From Oscillospiraceae bacterium (GTDB lineage: Bacteria > Bacillota > Clostridia > Oscillospirales > Oscillospiraceae), in the NCBI GenBank assembly GCA_016295225.1, contig JAEDLP010000049.1, positions 1 through 12,883 of the forward strand: 12,883 nucleotides of DNA, in the 5' to 3' direction. The position numbers and the translations under genes were made by a program. Each line of letters starts with the position of its first letter. Position 1 is the first letter of the stretch. The notes beneath the pieces were generated by a model. The model made no database searches and was not told the origin of the DNA. It was given only the letters and a program-made list of their open reading frames with translations. This document shows positions 1 to 4,619 of this stretch, one piece after another.

Positions 1-766
1 CTCCTCCTCCGCTTGCCATATCCACCGCTTCCCACTCGGTGGGCTGGCCGTTTTCGTCCACCGCAGATACCTTGATGGTTTGGCCGACAGCGGCGGTGTT
101 GGTCACAGCCAGCGCAGGACCAGCGGGGCCTTGGGGGCCAGCGGGGCCTTGGGGGCCAGGGGGTCCGACGGGTCCGGCAGCCGCCACTCCTGTGTCGGTC
201 TGACCCACATACCAGTTGCCGTTTGCCCCGATGTACGGTGCGTCGCCGCCGGAATAGATGCCGGTGTCCGCGTAGGCCCCGGCCTCCGGGTCCCAGGTCC
301 ACCAGTTCCCGTTGTCGCCCACGATGGGTTGGCGGACGGCTGCGCTTTCTGCTTTCTCCGCAGCCTCCACCGCCGCTGCTCCTGCCTGGAGGACTTGATC
401 CGCCCAGCTCTGGCCGGGGGCAGGCGGCGAAACGAGATCCCCCTCCATCGCCTTGGTAATTTTGGTCATCCAGGTTTCGGACTTGGCAAGGGTCTCGTCC
501 ACATAGTACCGCAGCTCACAGTGTCCCACGCCGGGGCGCGTGGTGTCGGTGTCTGTGATTTCCCAGATTGCCGCAGGGCCGTCCTGGGTGATGGCCACAG
601 GGTAGACGCTGTCCTCCCCGGGCCGCTGGCAGATCAGCTCCGCCACGCCCTCGCCGTAGAGGGCCTGCCAGTTGGTCAGATCAAACACAGCCCGCCGGGC
701 CAGGTTTTCCCCCTGCCTGCCCAGTTGGATGATCTCACCGGAATGTTTCACTTTTACTTCTTGCAA
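1..766 (-). CDS. Phage tail/baseplate-like protein with collagen-like repeat (partial)
   Basis: This is an open frame on the minus strand that starts at a TTG (766-764) and runs off the left edge without a stop, so only about 255 N-terminal residues are seen. The start is chosen because AGGAGG lies 10 bases upstream; a nearer ATG at 774 reads into a stop after six codons. The start codon directly abuts the holin stop, which suggests translational coupling. The N-terminus (LQEVKVKHSGEIIQLGRQG...) resembles the N-terminal domain of phage BppU-type baseplate proteins. It is followed by two modules of the 'GDNGNWW...DTGI' and 'GANGNWYVGQTDTGV' type, then seven Gly-X-Y triplets at about residues 198-218 (GPVGPPGPQGPAG...). 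Such modules are common in Firmicutes prophage tail fibres, where Gly-X-Y stretches probably form a trimeric shaft. The role in receptor binding or virion structure is inferred. The exact family is uncertain. Confidence 0.75.
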   Translation of the reverse strand, partial: MQEVKVKHSGEIIQLGRQGENLARRAVFDLTNWQALYGEGVAELICQRPGEDSVYPVAITQDGPAAIWEITDTDTTRPGVGHCELRYYVDETLAKSETWMTKITKAMEGDLVSPPAPGQSWADQVLQAGAAAVEAAEKAESAAVRQPIVGDNGNWWTWDPEAGAYADTGIYSGGDAPYIGANGNWYVGQTDTGVAAAGPVGPPGPQGPAGPQGPAGPALAVTNTAAVGQTIKVSAVDENGQPTEWEAVDMASGGG

Positions 767-1207
767 TCAATCATCTCCTCCTTGATTTCCTTTGTCATGG
801 AGAGTCTCCAGGGTCTTTTGGAGAAACCCGGGGTAGGGAATCCCCATGAGTCCCAGGTTCTCCAGGAGACTCAGGCCCTCGTTGCCGACGAAAAACAAAA
901 TCACCGCTGTGCGGACATAGGCAGCGCCCAGGGCCTGATCCAGCAGGACGCCGATCCACACCAGCAGCAGGATCACGCCCTTTTTCAAAAGGCCCTTGAA
1001 GCAGGCCTTGCTGTCCAGGGCGCCGCTCTGGCTTTTGGCGGACCTGTGCCACACAGCGGCCACCAGCACGCCGGTGATGTAATCCGCCGCCATGAGGGCA
1101 ACCAACAGAACCATAGCCGTGTCCCAGCCTCCCAGTTCGTTGGCAATCCAGCTGCCAAAGGCCGCCAGAGCCGCCAGCACGCCGTTCTTTCCTGCGTTCC
1201 AGTCCAT
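767..1207 (-). CDS. Phage holin family protein (toxin secretion/phage lysis holin type)
   Basis: The protein has 146 residues and belongs, from its appearance, to the phage_holin_4 / toxin-secretion holin family. These are small membrane proteins that open the cytoplasmic membrane to let endolysin (or toxins, as for TcdE) out. Visible support: hydrophobic segments at about residues 9-25, 31-52, 74-92 and 97-118, the family-typical 'ADYITGV' motif at the end of the second segment, and a polar C-terminus (HDKGNQGGDD). The start at 1207 is chosen because GGGAGGTG lies six bases upstream. The frame stays open to an ATG at 1321, but that codon sits against a -10 box and has no ribosome binding site. 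The gene is the first of a two-gene unit with the tail-like protein. No endolysin is seen on either side, so this may be part of a degraded or truncated prophage; the genes beyond the left edge would decide. Confidence 0.85.
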   Translation of the reverse strand: MDWNAGKNGVLAALAAFGSWIANELGGWDTAMVLLVALMAADYITGVLVAAVWHRSAKSQSGALDSKACFKGLLKKGVILLLVWIGVLLDQALGAAYVRTAVILFFVGNEGLSLLENLGLMGIPYPGFLQKTLETLHDKGNQGGDD

Positions 1208-1229
1208 CCGTTCACCTCCCTTCCCGTCT

Positions 1230-1298
1230 TGACAAAACAAAAAAGCCACCAACCAACCATTGTAAAATCCAAAATCTTTACAATCATTGATTGATGGC
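1230..1298 (-). terminator. Strong hairpin plus U-tract between promoter and holin gene
   Basis: On the minus strand, GCCATCAATCAATG... (from 1298) pairs with ...GGTTGGTTGGTGGC (ending 1245). The stem is 22 bp including several G-U pairs, with one mismatch and a 10-base loop. The sequence TTTTTTGTTTTG follows at once. This is a classic intrinsic terminator for minus-strand transcription. It lies only about 25 bases before the holin ribosome binding site and downstream of a plausible promoter, so it may act as an attenuator. It could also end a short independent transcript. Confidence 0.75.
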
Positions 1299-1323
1299 TT
1301 GCCCCAATATGGTTTATACATAT

Positions 1324-1352
1324 ATTCTATCTCGTACCCAAAGAATCTTCAA
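1324..1352 (-). promoter_or_regulatory. Candidate promoter for holin unit
   Basis: On the minus strand, TTGAAG (1352-1347) and TAGAAT (1329-1324) are separated by exactly 17 bases, close to the housekeeping sigma consensus. Transcription would begin near 1317 and immediately copy the hairpin at 1245-1298 before reaching the holin start at 1207. Confidence 0.5.
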
Positions 1353-1484
1353 TAAATTTTGGAAGAAAAACAGCCATTTGTGTCCATACACAGGACACCA
1401 GGGACGGGAATGCCCTCGCACTCCGTTCCCTGGCAGCTTTGCTTTTCGACGATTCTTCGGTTTTAACCCCTCCCACACGGCACC

Positions 1485-1514
1485 TTGACAACCGAATAGC
1501 GGAACCGTTATAAT
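1485..1514 (+). promoter_or_regulatory. Consensus sigma-A promoter for the coiled-coil gene
   Basis: TTGACA (1485-1490) and TATAAT (1509-1514) both match the consensus perfectly, with an 18-base spacer. The start codon at 1536 is about 15 bases after the expected transcription start, so the mRNA leader is very short. Confidence 0.85.
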
Positions 1515-1519
1515 AACGG
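1505..1519. promoter_or_regulatory. Palindrome covering the -10 box (possible operator)
   Basis: CCGTTAT-A-ATAACGG is a perfect 7-1-7 palindrome that contains the whole TATAAT box. A repressor dimer bound here would block RNA polymerase. The palindrome is seen directly; the operator role is inferred. Confidence 0.4.
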
Positions 1520-1535
1520 CATGAGGTGATACACC

Positions 1536-1805
1536 ATGAACAACGAAGAAAAGATTCTGGGACTGCTGGAAGGCATTCAGAAAGACTTGGCAGAAATGAA
1601 GGAAGACGTTGCAGAACTCAAGGAAGACGTTGCAGAACTCAAGGAAGACGTTGCAGAACTCAAGGAAGACGTTGCAGAGCTCAAGGAAGACGTTGCAGAA
1701 CTCAAGGAAGCCAACGAAGAAACCAGGAGCGGCGTGAACGCCCTGCTTGAGTGGGCGGAAGAATGCGGGAACGTTATTAAGTTCCCCCTCCCCAAAGTGA
1801 AGTAA
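1536..1805 (+). CDS. Small coiled-coil protein with DVAELKE heptad repeats
   Basis: This is an 89-residue protein of unknown function. GAGGTGAT lies five bases before the ATG. Residues 1-15 form a short helix-like lead (MNNEEKILGLLEGIQ). A diverged heptad, KDLAEMK (16-22), is followed by five near-identical EDVAELK heptads (23-57). Leu/Val and Leu at a/d-type positions and Glu/Lys on the flanks predict a continuous coiled coil. The conserved-looking tail (TRSGVNALLEWAEECGNVIKFPLPKVK) is probably the part under selection for something other than coiling. Small proteins with this layout (variable heptad number, constant ends) occur in Firmicutes; I do not know a tested function. It is a single-gene unit with a consensus promoter and its own terminator. 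There is no signal peptide or membrane segment, so it is likely cytoplasmic. Confidence 0.85.
   Translation: MNNEEKILGLLEGIQKDLAEMKEDVAELKEDVAELKEDVAELKEDVAELKEDVAELKEANEETRSGVNALLEWAEECGNVIKFPLPKVK
1581..1706 (+). repeat. 21-bp in-frame tandem repeat array
   Basis: There are five copies of a 21-base unit (GAAGACGTTGCAGAACTCAA + G) at 1602, 1623, 1644, 1665 and 1686. Four are identical; the fourth carries one silent change (GAA to GAG). A diverged sixth copy sits at 1581-1601. The unit is a multiple of three and encodes one coiled-coil heptad. The near identity at DNA level points to recent expansion or ongoing homogenisation by slippage. Confidence 0.95.
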
Positions 1806-1817
1806 ACAAACCAGACC

Positions 1818-1850
1818 AAGACGGTTCCGTTATTCGGAGCCGTCTTTTTT
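1818..1850 (+). terminator. Terminator of the coiled-coil gene
   Basis: AGACGGTTCCG / CGGAGCCGTCT forms an 11-bp stem with one G-U pair and loop TTATT, followed by TTTTTT. It lies 13 bases after the stop. Its stem and loop contain the inverse of a 16-base sequence found in the promoter of the same gene. Confidence 0.9.
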
Positions 1851-1884
1851 CATACCCAACCGCAACCCCGTCTCGGCTCATCTG

Positions 1885-1921
1885 AAAAAGAAAAATGCCC
1901 GGTGTGACTCCCGGACATTTT
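1885..1921 (-). terminator. Terminator of an unassigned minus-strand transcript
   Basis: Read on the minus strand, AAATGTCCGG pairs with CCGGGCATTT around loop GAGTCACA, followed by TTCTTTTTC. It ends transcription coming from the promoter near 2174. In the plus direction the T-tract is weaker. Confidence 0.7.
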
Positions 1922-1953
1922 CTCCCGTTCTTGAACCCGATGCAGGGTGCAGA

Positions 1954-1992
1954 CTACGGTTTGGTTTGAACCATAGACGCATGAGTCACCAT
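1954..1992 (-). pseudogene. 12-codon ORF resembling the start of a holin-like toxin peptide
   Basis: AAAGGGGAT lies a few bases before an ATG (1992), which opens a frame of 12 codons, MVTHASMVQTKP, then TAG. The beginning resembles the conserved N-terminus of Firmicutes 'putative holin-like toxin' peptides (typically MVTYADLIQT...). The hydrophobic part is missing in all frames. It may be a decayed type I toxin or a chance match. The family comparison is from memory and short. Confidence 0.2.
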
Positions 1993-2168
1993 GCTTCTAT
2001 CCCCTTTGCATCCTCACTCACAGTAACGGCCTGTGTTTCAACGCATCGGAAAGCCGGGTGTGGTTCCCCGGCCTCGGGTACGGGGAAGCGAAAACGCCGC
2101 TGAGGATTCCCTCTATGGCGACCACCTCCCTTGTTTGTTGTCACTGATTGCTGTAATCAGGTGAGCCT

Positions 2169-2174
2169 ATTATA
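2169..2174 (-). promoter_or_regulatory. Extended -10 promoter element
   Basis: On the minus strand, TGGTATAAT gives an extended -10 (TGn plus a perfect TATAAT at 2174-2169). No good -35 hexamer is seen at the usual distance, which is tolerated for extended -10 promoters. It would drive the transcript ending at 1885. Confidence 0.5.
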
Positions 2175-2239
2175 CCAGCTTTGTCACAACTTGCGTGTTA
2201 TTTCCCATAATTTGGTGAATGTTTTTCGCAAAAAGTAGG

Positions 2240-2270
2240 AAACAGGCCCACGCAAAGCGCAGACCTGTTT
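2240..2270 (-). terminator. Terminator of the zinc-motif protein gene
   Basis: On the minus strand, AAACAGGTCTGCGC pairs with GCGTGGGCCTGTTT. This is a 14-bp stem with G-U pairs and a TTT loop, followed by CCTACTTTTT. It starts eight bases after the stop codon at 2279. Confidence 0.75.
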
Positions 2271-2278
2271 TCCCTCCA

Positions 2279-2791
2279 TCAGAAACACCGGGAGCACGGG
2301 GTGTAGCCCCTGGCCCTGGCATCGGACAAGCTGATAGCTATTTTGGATTGGCTGAGATACTGGCAGCCGCTTCGGTGGTACTTCTCGCCGGTACGGGTGA
2401 TGTAAACGGTGACGGACTGGGTGTCAGACGACGCCGACGAAGTGGAGCCGCTGGAGGTTGTGCTGCTTGTGCTGCTGCTCGTGCTGACGGTGCTTTTGGC
2501 CGCAAGCTGTGATTCCAGTGTTTCCACCTGGGCTTCCAGGGTTTCCACCTGAGTCTCCAGCTCTTCGATCCTGGAATCCTTGTCGCCGCCGGACGATTCC
2601 AGCGCGGATAGTTCCCCGTTCAAAGAATCGATCTCGGCCTGCATGCTGGCCGTCTGGACGTTCATTTGGTCCGAAAGCAACGCGTTCTCCTGCCTGGAAT
2701 CGTAGAGCTGGTGGCCCAGAAAAACGTTGCCTGCAACGCCGAGGATGATAACAGCCACCAGCGCGGCCGTCAGGACCCGGAACTTTTTCAT
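2279..2791 (-). CDS. Membrane-anchored coiled-coil protein with C-terminal His-Cys3 metal-binding motif
   Basis: This is a 170-residue protein. AAAAGGAGGGGG precedes the ATG. In order it has: a lysine N-terminus and one hydrophobic segment (about 5-27; signal anchor), a coiled coil (about 33-97, with QVETLEAQVETLESQ heptads), a Ser/Thr-rich linker (about 99-126), and a C-terminal domain of about 45 residues with KYHRSGCQYL...GYTPCSRC. His139, Cys143, Cys166 and Cys169 are spaced like the Ada-type/ComEC-tail zinc motif (YHxxxCxxL...GYxPCxxC). That motif is often found at the C-terminus of secreted or membrane-linked Firmicutes proteins, frequently next to nuclease or competence domains. Here no enzyme domain is present. 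It is probably an extracytoplasmic protein with a small zinc domain held away from the membrane. Its function is unknown; it stands as a single gene with its own terminator. Confidence 0.85.
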   Translation of the reverse strand: MKKFRVLTAALVAVIILGVAGNVFLGHQLYDSRQENALLSDQMNVQTASMQAEIDSLNGELSALESSGGDKDSRIEELETQVETLEAQVETLESQLAAKSTVSTSSSTSSTTSSGSTSSASSDTQSVTVYITRTGEKYHRSGCQYLSQSKIAISLSDARARGYTPCSRCF

Positions 2792-2901
2792 CAGAATCCC
2801 CCTCCTTTTTCAAATCCTACCATGGATTGGCAGGAGAAGAAGGGGGAACAGTGTCGAAAAAGCACCGCTCTAATTAGAAACTTAGAAACAAGGAGTCCCA
2901 A

Positions 2902-3045
2902 ATGTACAACAAAGAATTTTGCTTAACCGGGAAAGAACTCAAAGAGGCAACCTACGAGGATGCAAAGAAGTTTGCTGAACAGTATGAGAAATTCGAGTTC
3001 GAGAATCGCAAAAGAATGGGTCTGCTTATTTTGACAGAAATTTGA
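2902..3045 (+). CDS. Small 47-residue protein of unknown function
   Basis: The ATG at 2902 is preceded by AAGGAG at a spacing of 6-7 bases. The reading frame gives MYNKEFCLTGKELKEATYED and continues to a TGA at 3043-3045. The product is helical and highly charged (many Lys/Glu), with no membrane segment or signal peptide. The ending (RKRMGLLILTEI) is more hydrophobic, so the frame could be a truncated version of a longer protein. Base composition is clearly AT-richer than the neighbouring genes. A strong hairpin terminator follows at 3130-3172. I do not recognise the family. The gene call rests on the good ribosome binding site and protein-like composition; there is no clear promoter. Confidence 0.55.
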   Translation: MYNKEFCLTGKELKEATYEDAKKFAEQYEKFEFENRKRMGLLILTEI

Positions 3046-3063
3046 CACCCTTGTTTGTGCTGG

Positions 3064-3083
3064 AATATGTTGAAATATGTTGA
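3064..3083. repeat. Two tandem copies of a 10-bp sequence
   Basis: AATATGTTGA occurs twice head to tail (3064-3073 and 3074-3083) between the small ORF and the terminator. No function is apparent. Confidence 0.7.
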
Positions 3084-3129
3084 TTTCCGCAACTGCACAG
3101 ACCGTAAATCGCCAAATAAACAGACAACA

Positions 3130-3172
3130 AAAATCCCGCAAACCCTTGTGTATCAACGGTTTGCGGGATTTT
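3130..3172. terminator. Bidirectional terminator with perfect 15-bp stem
   Basis: AAAATCCCGCAAACC (3130-3144) pairs perfectly with 3158-3172, with A- and T-runs at both ends. It can end the small plus-strand ORF and, on the minus strand, act as a back-up terminator for the tRNA operon. Confidence 0.85.
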
Positions 3173-3210
3173 CTCATTTGGTGACCCAGCGGGGATTCTA
3201 CCCGCGCACT

Positions 3211-3237
3211 CAAAAACAGTCCCCCGGACTGTTTTTG
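3211..3237. terminator. Hairpin between the tRNA-Lys 3'-end copies
   Basis: CAAAAACAGTCC (3211-3222) pairs perfectly with 3226-3237 around CCC. The A/T ends make it terminator-like in both directions, although the run after the stem is only five T bases inside the stem. It is one of three stacked hairpins downstream of the tRNA operon. Confidence 0.55.
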
Positions 3238-3281
3238 CCGGCCTGCGGGCCGTCGTGCTGTTCGAATCCAGCTGTTCATGC

Positions 3282-3328
3282 AAAAATTGACCACCCAACC
3301 CGGGGCACGGGTTGGGTGGTCAATTTTT
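3282..3328 (-). terminator. Terminator of the tRNA operon, perfect 20-bp stem
   Basis: The segment 3282-3301 is perfectly complementary to 3309-3328 with a 7-base loop (GGGGCAC on the plus strand). Read on the minus strand, the stem ends in TTTTT. The stem begins right at the CCA end of tRNA-Lys, so the last base of the CCA complement is shared with the hairpin. Confidence 0.9.
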
Positions 3329-3403
3329 GGTGACCCAGCGGGGATTCGAACCCCGGACACCCTGCTTAAAAGGCAGGTGCTCTGCCGACTGAGCTACTGG
3401 GTC
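3328..3403 (-). tRNA. tRNA-Lys (UUU), CCA encoded
   Basis: The acceptor stem GACCCAG/CTGGGTC, D-arm AGCTCAGTCGGCAGAGC, anticodon loop CTTTTAA (anticodon TTT) and T-arm GGGGTTCGAATCCCC are all visible. The discriminator is A, with encoded CCA at 3330-3328. It is the last tRNA of a five-gene minus-strand operon. Confidence 0.97.
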
Positions 3404-3432
3404 ATCTCTATATTCAAGTTGGAAAATAAGTC

Positions 3433-3507
3433 TGGCTGGGGTGGCCGGACTCGAACCAGCGACTGCGGGAGTCAAAGTCCCGTGCCTTACCACTTGGCGA
3501 CACCCCA
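3433..3507 (-). tRNA. tRNA-Gln (UUG), CCA encoded
   Basis: The acceptor stem TGGGGTG/CACCCCA, D-arm GCCAAGTGGTAAGGC, anticodon loop CTTTGAC (anticodon TTG) and T-arm GCTGGTTCGAGTCCGGC are visible. The discriminator is G and CCA is encoded. The U1-A72 closing pair is usual for glutamine tRNAs. Confidence 0.97.
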
Positions 3508-3526
3508 TTATGAAGGTGTTAATGAA

Positions 3527-3556
3527 AGAGAGCCGGAACCGCTGCTCCGGCTCTCT
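3527..3556. other. Spacer hairpin between tRNA-His and tRNA-Gln
   Basis: AGAGAGCCGGA pairs perfectly with TCCGGCTCTCT (11 bp, 8-base loop). There is no U-tract, so it is more likely a processing structure in the polycistronic tRNA precursor than a terminator. Confidence 0.6.
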
Positions 3557-3565
3557 CTCGAGATC

Positions 3566-3643
<78 letters not shown>

Positions 3644-3674
3644 AAATATTCAATTGCTAAGCAGTGAAAGGAAA

Positions 3675-3751
<77 letters not shown>

Positions 3752-3812
3752 ATATAAACGCGGCGGGATAGAACTGACTCCGCCTGCCCGGCCCTCCGCT
3801 GCCAAAAGGAAA

Positions 3813-3886
3813 TGGAGCGGGTGATGGGAATCGAACCCACGCGACCAGCTTGGAAGGCTGGGATTCTACCATTGAACTACACCCGC
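3813..3886 (-). tRNA. tRNA-Gly (UCC), CCA encoded
   Basis: The anticodon loop is CTTCCAA (anticodon TCC). The acceptor stem is GCGGGTG/CACCCGC, the D-arm GTTCAATGGTAGAAT and the T-arm TGGGTTCGATTCCCA. The discriminator is U and CCA is encoded. It is the first tRNA of the operon. Confidence 0.97.
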
Positions 3887-3919
3887 ATAAGTACGATTTT
3901 CTGAACCGTTAGCTTGGTT

Positions 3920-3948
3920 ATAATAGCATACATTCCCACCATTGTCAA
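3920..3948 (-). promoter_or_regulatory. Promoter of the tRNA operon
   Basis: On the minus strand, TTGACA (3948-3943) and TATTAT (3925-3920) are separated by 17 bases. It lies about 34 bases upstream of tRNA-Gly and would drive Gly-Arg-His-Gln-Lys as one transcript. Confidence 0.85.
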
Positions 3949-4031
3949 CCCTTTTTTTCAAATCTTCAAAAAATTCATTTCTCTGGGAATAGCGCCCCCC
4001 TTTCCGGGGAGTCTAAGGGCGAGGTGTTATC

Positions 4032-4580
4032 ATGGTATCCGTTTTTCTGCAATTTATCCTATACAGCTTCCTGGGCTTTCTTCTGGAGGTGGCCTACGCC
4101 TGGCTCCGGGGAATCCGGGGACAGGGCCGGAAGTGCCTGATCTTTCTTCCCCTCTGCCCGGTCTACGGTCTGGGGGCCGCCGCCATCCTGAGCATGCCCG
4201 ACCTGCTCCTGGGCCATCCTCTGTCGGTCTTTGTGGCCGGCGGACTGCTGGCAACCCTGGTGGAGTACGCCGTCGGGGTCTTCTATGAGGTGGCCGCCGG
4301 GGTCCGCTTCTGGGACTACACCCAGCAGCCCGGGAACCTGGGCGGGCGCATCTGTCCCCTTTTCACCCTGTTCTGGGGCCTGCTGGCCTGCTTCCTGGTC
4401 TATGTCCTCCACCCTCTCCTCTCCCCTCTGGCGGCGCTGCTGGCCCCCTGGCAGGTCTGGCTCCTCTTCCTGGTCTTTGGGGCCGACGCGCTCCTCTCCC
4501 TCTGGCTCCTCCGGCAGACCGGGGATACAAACTGCCTGCGCTGGTACCTTGCCTTTCGGCGTCCCGGAGAATCTATGTAA
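4032..4580 (+). CDS. CmpB-family putative ABC transporter permease, integral membrane protein
   Basis: The protein has 182 residues. GAGGTG lies seven bases before the ATG. It begins directly with a hydrophobic segment (FLQFILYSFLGFLLEVAYA), followed by a conserved basic stretch and the hallmark 'GRKCLIFLPLCPVYGLGA' at about residues 31-48. A further membrane segment precedes 'EYAVGVFYEVAAGVRFWDYT'; then come 'GNLGGRICPLFTLFWGLLA' and two more membrane segments near the C-terminus. This pattern matches the Firmicutes family annotated as putative ABC transporter permease (ABC_trans_CmpB, PF06541). No ATP-binding partner is nearby and transport has not been shown for the family as far as I know, so the name should be read as a family label. 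It is a monocistronic gene with its own terminator. Confidence 0.85.
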   Translation: MVSVFLQFILYSFLGFLLEVAYAWLRGIRGQGRKCLIFLPLCPVYGLGAAAILSMPDLLLGHPLSVFVAGGLLATLVEYAVGVFYEVAAGVRFWDYTQQPGNLGGRICPLFTLFWGLLACFLVYVLHPLLSPLAALLAPWQVWLLFLVFGADALLSLWLLRQTGDTNCLRWYLAFRRPGESM

Positions 4581-4583
4581 CCA

Positions 4584-4610
4584 AGGCCGGGGTACCCCGG
4601 CCTCATTTTT
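4584..4610 (+). terminator. Terminator of the CmpB-family gene
   Basis: AGGCCGGGG-TA-CCCCGGCCT is followed by CATTTTT. The stem contains a KpnI-like GGTACC centre. It lies between two convergent genes; for the minus-strand neighbour the following T content is poor. Confidence 0.85.
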
Positions 4611-4619
4611 ATGTGACTG

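Larger units (their letters stand above)
1885..2163 (-). ncRNA. Candidate structured RNA or decayed short gene, about 280 nt
   Basis: This region has a promoter (see 2169-2174) and an intrinsic terminator but no convincing protein. On the minus strand it starts with a 6-bp hairpin (CTGATT...AATCAG, 2160-2144). Next comes a good ribosome binding site, GGGAGGTGG (2130-2122), whose spacing points to ATA at 2116 instead of a start codon. Further hairpins follow: TTCCCCG/CGGGGAA, GCATG/CATGC, and a possible long-range CCGATGC/GCATCGG pairing. The region could be a small RNA, a leader, or the remains of a small toxin-type gene whose start was lost. It does not match tmRNA, 6S, SRP or RNase P RNA features that I know. 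Confidence 0.35.
3177..3347. repeat. 22-bp direct repeat of the tRNA-Lys 3' end
   Basis: The same 22 bases occur at 3177-3198 and 3326-3347. In the second location they are the T-arm/acceptor 3' strand plus CCA of tRNA-Lys. In the first they have no tRNA body attached. The intervening 127 bases contain two hairpins and no gene. This is the arrangement expected after duplication and decay of a tRNA end, or after loss of a small element inserted at the tRNA 3' end. Confidence 0.85.

Noticed and set aside
80..1294. 404-codon plus-strand open frame over the left phage region
   Set aside because: It is antisense to the tail-like and holin genes, which have good starts, coupling and recognisable motifs.
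1208..1321. Longer holin start at 1321
   Set aside because: The ATG lies directly beside a -10 box and upstream of a terminator hairpin and has no ribosome binding site. The start at 1207 has GGGAGGTG.
1381..1440. Inverted repeats GTGTCC/GGACAC and CCAGGGA-CGG/CCG-T-TCCCTGG
   Set aside because: They are short, one has a bulge, and no T-tract follows in either direction. I could not tie them to a gene.
1581..1706. CRISPR-like array
   Set aside because: The repeats are contiguous 21-mers without spacers, lie inside a gene and encode heptads.
1526..1819. Other frames (both strands) through the 21-bp repeats
   Set aside because: Any frame across a 21-bp tandem repeat stays open. Only the 1536 frame has a promoter, ribosome binding site and coiled-coil logic.
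2923..3360. 145-codon minus-strand frame
   Set aside because: It crosses the 3' end of tRNA-Lys and all three hairpins and has no ribosome binding site.
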